NCBI GenBank assembly: GCA_030267565.1 | Contig: BRXU01000088.1 | Location: 1-64,000, forward strand | Origin: Pleodorina starrii | Lineage: Eukaryota; Chlorophyta; Chlorophyceae; Chlamydomonadales; Volvocaceae | Length of the DNA stretch: 64,000 bases | Reading direction: 5' to 3' | Part shown: positions 60,701 to 64,000 of the stretch, in pieces | Numbering within the stretch: the first letter of the stretch is position 1 | Layout: every line of letters begins with the position of its first letter | Notes under the pieces: model-generated | The model's database searches: none | Seen by the model: the letters and a program-made list of their open reading frames with translations, nothing else | What the model was told of the DNA's origin: nothing | Made by a program: the position numbers and the translations under genes

Positions 60701-63700
60701 TGTGATCAGATGCTGCGAACTTTACTCGTACGGCAGTGGCACGCGTTTCGCCCCTTTGCACCCCTGTGCCTTTGCAGCTGAGGTGTGAAACCAGCCCAGC
60801 CCTCCTACACACGGTTATCGTCGGACCTAGGACGGTAGACTTGGCACACAGCTGCCTTAATACAATACCTAGGGCTTGGTGTGATCAGATGCTGCGAACT
60901 TTACTCGTACGGCAGTGGCACGCGTTTCGCCCCTTTGCACCCCTGTGCCTTTGCAGCTGAGGTGTGAAACCAGCCCAGCCCTCCTACACACGGTTATCGT
61001 CGGACCTAGGCCGGTAGACTTGGCACACAGCTGCCTTAATACAATACCTAGGGCATGGTGTGATCAGATGCTGCGAACTTTACTCGTACGGCAGTGGCAC
61101 GCGTTTCGCCCCTTTGCACCCTGTGCCTTTGCAGCTGAGGTGTGAAACCAGCCCAGCCCTCCTACACACGGTTATCGTCGGACCTAGGCCGGTAGACTTG
61201 GCACACAGCTGCATTAATACAATACCTAGGGCTTGGTGTGATCAGATGCTGCGAACTTTACTCGTACGGCAGTGGCACGCGTTTCGCCCCTTTGCACCCC
61301 TGTGCCTTTGCAGCTGAGGTGTGAAACCAGCCCAGCCCTCCTACACACGGTTATCGTCGGACCTAGGCCGGTAGACTTGGCACACAGCTGCCTTAATACA
61401 ATACCTAGGGCATGGTGTGATCAGATGCTGCGAACTTTACTCGTACGGCAGTGGCACGCGTTTCGCCCCTTTGCACCCCTGTGCCTTTGCAGCTGAGGTG
61501 TGAAACCAGCCCAGCCCTCCTACACACGGTTATCGTCGGACCTAGGCCGGTAGACTTGGCACACAGCTGCCTTAATACAATACCTAGGGCTTGGTGTGAT
61601 CAGATGCTGCGAACTTTACTCGTACGGCAGTGGCACGCGTTTCGCCCCTTTGCACCCCTGTGCCTTTGCAGCTGAGGTGTGAAACCAGCCCAGCCCTCCT
61701 ACACACGGTTATCGTCGGACCTAGGCCGGTAGACTTGGCACACAGCTGCATTAATACAATACCTAGGGCATGGTGTGATCAGATGCTGCGAACTTTACTC
61801 GTACGGCAGTGGCACGCGTTTCGCCCCTTTGCACCCCTGTGCCTTTGCAGCTGAGGTGTGAAACCAGCCCAGCCCTCCTACACACGGTTATCGTCGGACC
61901 TAGGCCGGTAGACTTGGCACACAGCTGCCTTAATACAATACCTAGGGCATGGTGTGATCAGATGCTGCGAACTTTACTCGTACGGCAGTGGCACGCGTTT
62001 CGCCCCTTTGCACCCCTGTGCCTTTGCAGCTGAGGTGTGAAACCAGCCATACCCTCCTACACACGGTTATCGTCGGACCTAGGCCGGTAGACTTGGCACA
62101 CAGCTGCATTAATACAATACCTAGGGCTTGGTGTGATCAGATGCTGCGAACTTTACTCGTACGGCAGTGGCACGCGTTTCGCCCCTTTGCACCCCTGTGC
62201 CTTTGCAGCTGAGGTGTGAAACCAGCCCAGCCCTCCTACACACGGTTATCGTCGGACCTAGGCCGGTAGACTTGGCACACAGCTGCATTAATACAATACC
62301 TAGGGCTTGGTGTGATCAGATGCTGCGAACTTTACTCGTACGGCAGTGGCACGCGTTTCGCCCCTTTGCACCCCTGTGCCTTTGCAGCTGAGGTGTGAAA
62401 CCAGCCCAGCCCTCCTACACACGGTTATCGTCGGACCTAGGCCGGTAGACTTGGCACACAGCTGCCTTAATACAATACCTAGGGCATGGTGTGATCAGAT
62501 GCTGCGAACTTTACTCGTACGGCAGTGGCACGCGTTTCGCCCCTTTGCACCCCTGTGCCTTTGCAGCTGAGGTGTGAAACCAGCCCAGCCCTCCTACACA
62601 CGGTTATCGTCGGACCTAGGCCGGTAGACTTGGCACACAGCTGCCTTAATACAATACCTAGGGCTTGGTGTGATCAGATGCTGCGAACTTTACTCGTACG
62701 GCAGTGGCACGCGTTTCGCCCCTTTGCACCCCTGTGCCTTTGCAGCTGAGGTGTGAAACCAGCCCAGCCCTCCTACACACGGTTATCGTCGGACCTAGGC
62801 CGGTAGACTTGGCACACAGCTGCATTAATACAATACCTAGGGCTTGGTGTGATCAGATGCTGCGAACTTTACTCGTACGGCAGTGGCACGCGTTTCGCCC
62901 CTTTGCACCCCTGTGCCTTTGCAGCTGGGGTGTGAAACCAGCCCAGCCCTCCTACACACGGTTATCGTCGGACCTAGGCCGGTAGACTTGGCACACAGCT
63001 GCATTAATACAATACCTAGGGCTTGGTGTGATCAGATGCTGCGAACTTTACTCGTACGGCAGTGGCACGCGTTTCGCCCCTTTGCACCCCTGTGCCTTTG
63101 CAGCTGAGGTGTGAAACCAGCCCAGCCCTCCTACACACGGTTATCGTCGGACCTAGGCCGGTAGACTTGGCACACAGCTGCATTAATACAATACCTAGGG
63201 CTTGGTGTGATCAGATGCTGCGAACTTTACTCGTACGGCAGTGGCACGCGTTTCGCCCCTTTGCACCCCTGTGCCTTTGCAGCTGGGGTGTGAAACCAGC
63301 CCAGCCCTCCTACACACGGTTATCGTCGGACCTAGGCCGGTAGACTTGGCACACAGCTGCCTTAATACAATACCTAGGGCTTGGTGTGATCAGATGCTGC
63401 GAACTTTACTCGTACGGCAGTGGCACGCGTTTCGCCCCTTTGCACCCCTGTGCCTTTGCAGCTGAGGTGTGAAACCAGCCCAGCCCTCCTACACACGGTT
63501 ATCGTCGGACCTAGGCCGGTAGACTTGGCACACAGCTGCATTAATACAATACCTAGGGCTTGGTGTGATCAGATGCTGCGAACTTTACTCGTACGGCAGT
63601 GGCACGCGTTTCGCCCCTTTGCACCCCTGTGCCTTTGCAGCTGAGGTGTGAAACCAGCCCAGCCCTCCTACACACGGTTATCGTCGGACCTAGGCCGGTA

Positions 63701-64000
63701 GACTTGGCACACAGCTGCCTTAATACAATACCTAGGGCATGGTGTGATCAGATGCTGCGAACTTTACTCGTACGGCAGTGGCACGCGTTTCGCCCCTTTG
63801 CACCCCTGTGCCTTTGCAGCTGAGGTGTGAAACCAGCCAAGCCCTCCTACACACGGTTATCGTCGGACCTAGGCCGGTAGACTTGGCACACAGCTGCCTT
63901 AATACAATACCTAGGGCTTGGTGTGATCAGATGCTGCGAACTTTACTCGTACGGCAGTGGCACGCGGTTCGCCCCTTTGCACCCCTGTGCCTTTGCAGCT

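Larger units (their letters stand above)
50282..64000 (+). repeat. 178/179-bp satellite array, right arm
   Basis: About 13.7 kb, roughly 77 monomers of the same satellite in the same orientation, running past the end of the window. Variants enriched here are CACATGCGCC in place of CACAGCTGCC (51583, 51762, 55127, 56199), AGCCCGGCC, GGCACGTGTTTC and TGCTGCTAAATTT. Three 163-bp monomers carry a 16-bp deletion (near 51330, 53278 and 54514). From about 58.0 kb onward monomers are more uniform, with few rare markers. No gene is supported. Confidence 0.97.

Noticed and set aside
21858..64000. About 200 frames of 74-104 codons repeating every 178/179 bp
   Set aside because: Each is the same satellite read in one of two frames, many starting at non-ATG codons. 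Single-base length changes switch the frame, which shows no coding constraint.
21787..64000. CRISPR-like array
   Set aside because: The repeats are contiguous 178/179-bp monomers without unique spacers, and there are no cas genes.
21787..64000. CENP-B box in the satellite
   Set aside because: I looked for a TTCG...CGGGA-type 17-mer in the monomer and found none.

Overview
This window is eukaryotic, repeat-dominated DNA with no ordinary host gene that I can support. It is almost entirely tandem repeat arrays, interrupted by two mobile elements. The organism cannot be fixed from this sequence. A Ty3/Gypsy chromovirus, a spliceosomal-type intron candidate, and GC-rich minisatellites beside a 178/179-bp centromere-like satellite all point to a eukaryote. 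A TGTAA motif placed where an LTR poly(A) signal would be expected, together with the style of the polyprotein, makes a green alga a reasonable but unproven guess.

Layout. (1) 18-16364: about 16.3 kb of a 7-bp minisatellite, GGTGCCC. It is heterogeneous on the left and almost perfect on the right. (2) 16365-20707: a 10-bp minisatellite (GGCCCCCGGA / GGCCCCCGAA) with longer-range internal duplications. It is split at 18717-18962 by a 246-bp non-autonomous hAT-like transposon with 16-bp inverted repeats and an 8-bp target duplication. (3) 20708-21786: a degenerate mixture of 7-bp and 6-bp GGTGCC(C) units. (4) 21787-43880 and 50282-64000: about 200 head-to-tail copies of a 178/179-bp satellite, organised in several local higher-order repeats. 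(5) 43881-50281: a 6,401-bp chromodomain-bearing Ty3/Gypsy LTR retrotransposon inserted in the satellite, with identical 381-bp LTRs and a 5-bp target duplication.

The retrotransposon carries the only convincing coding sequence: gag, a readthrough extension with a truncated aspartic protease, and pol (RT, RNase H, integrase, GPF motif, chromodomain). Three points stand out. The gag stop is TGA followed by CGG, with a stem-loop candidate 3' of it, in the same frame as the protease; this is a recognised leaky-stop arrangement. The protease stops shortly after its active-site motif and pol resumes in another frame, so the copy probably carries an internal deletion despite its identical LTRs. The leader contains an intron-like segment and an upstream reading frame that overlaps the gag start.

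The many long open frames in the 7-bp and 10-bp arrays, and the roughly 75-90 codon frames in every satellite monomer, are consequences of repeat periodicity. They are not annotated as genes. I found no bacterial system, CRISPR array, rRNA or tRNA gene.
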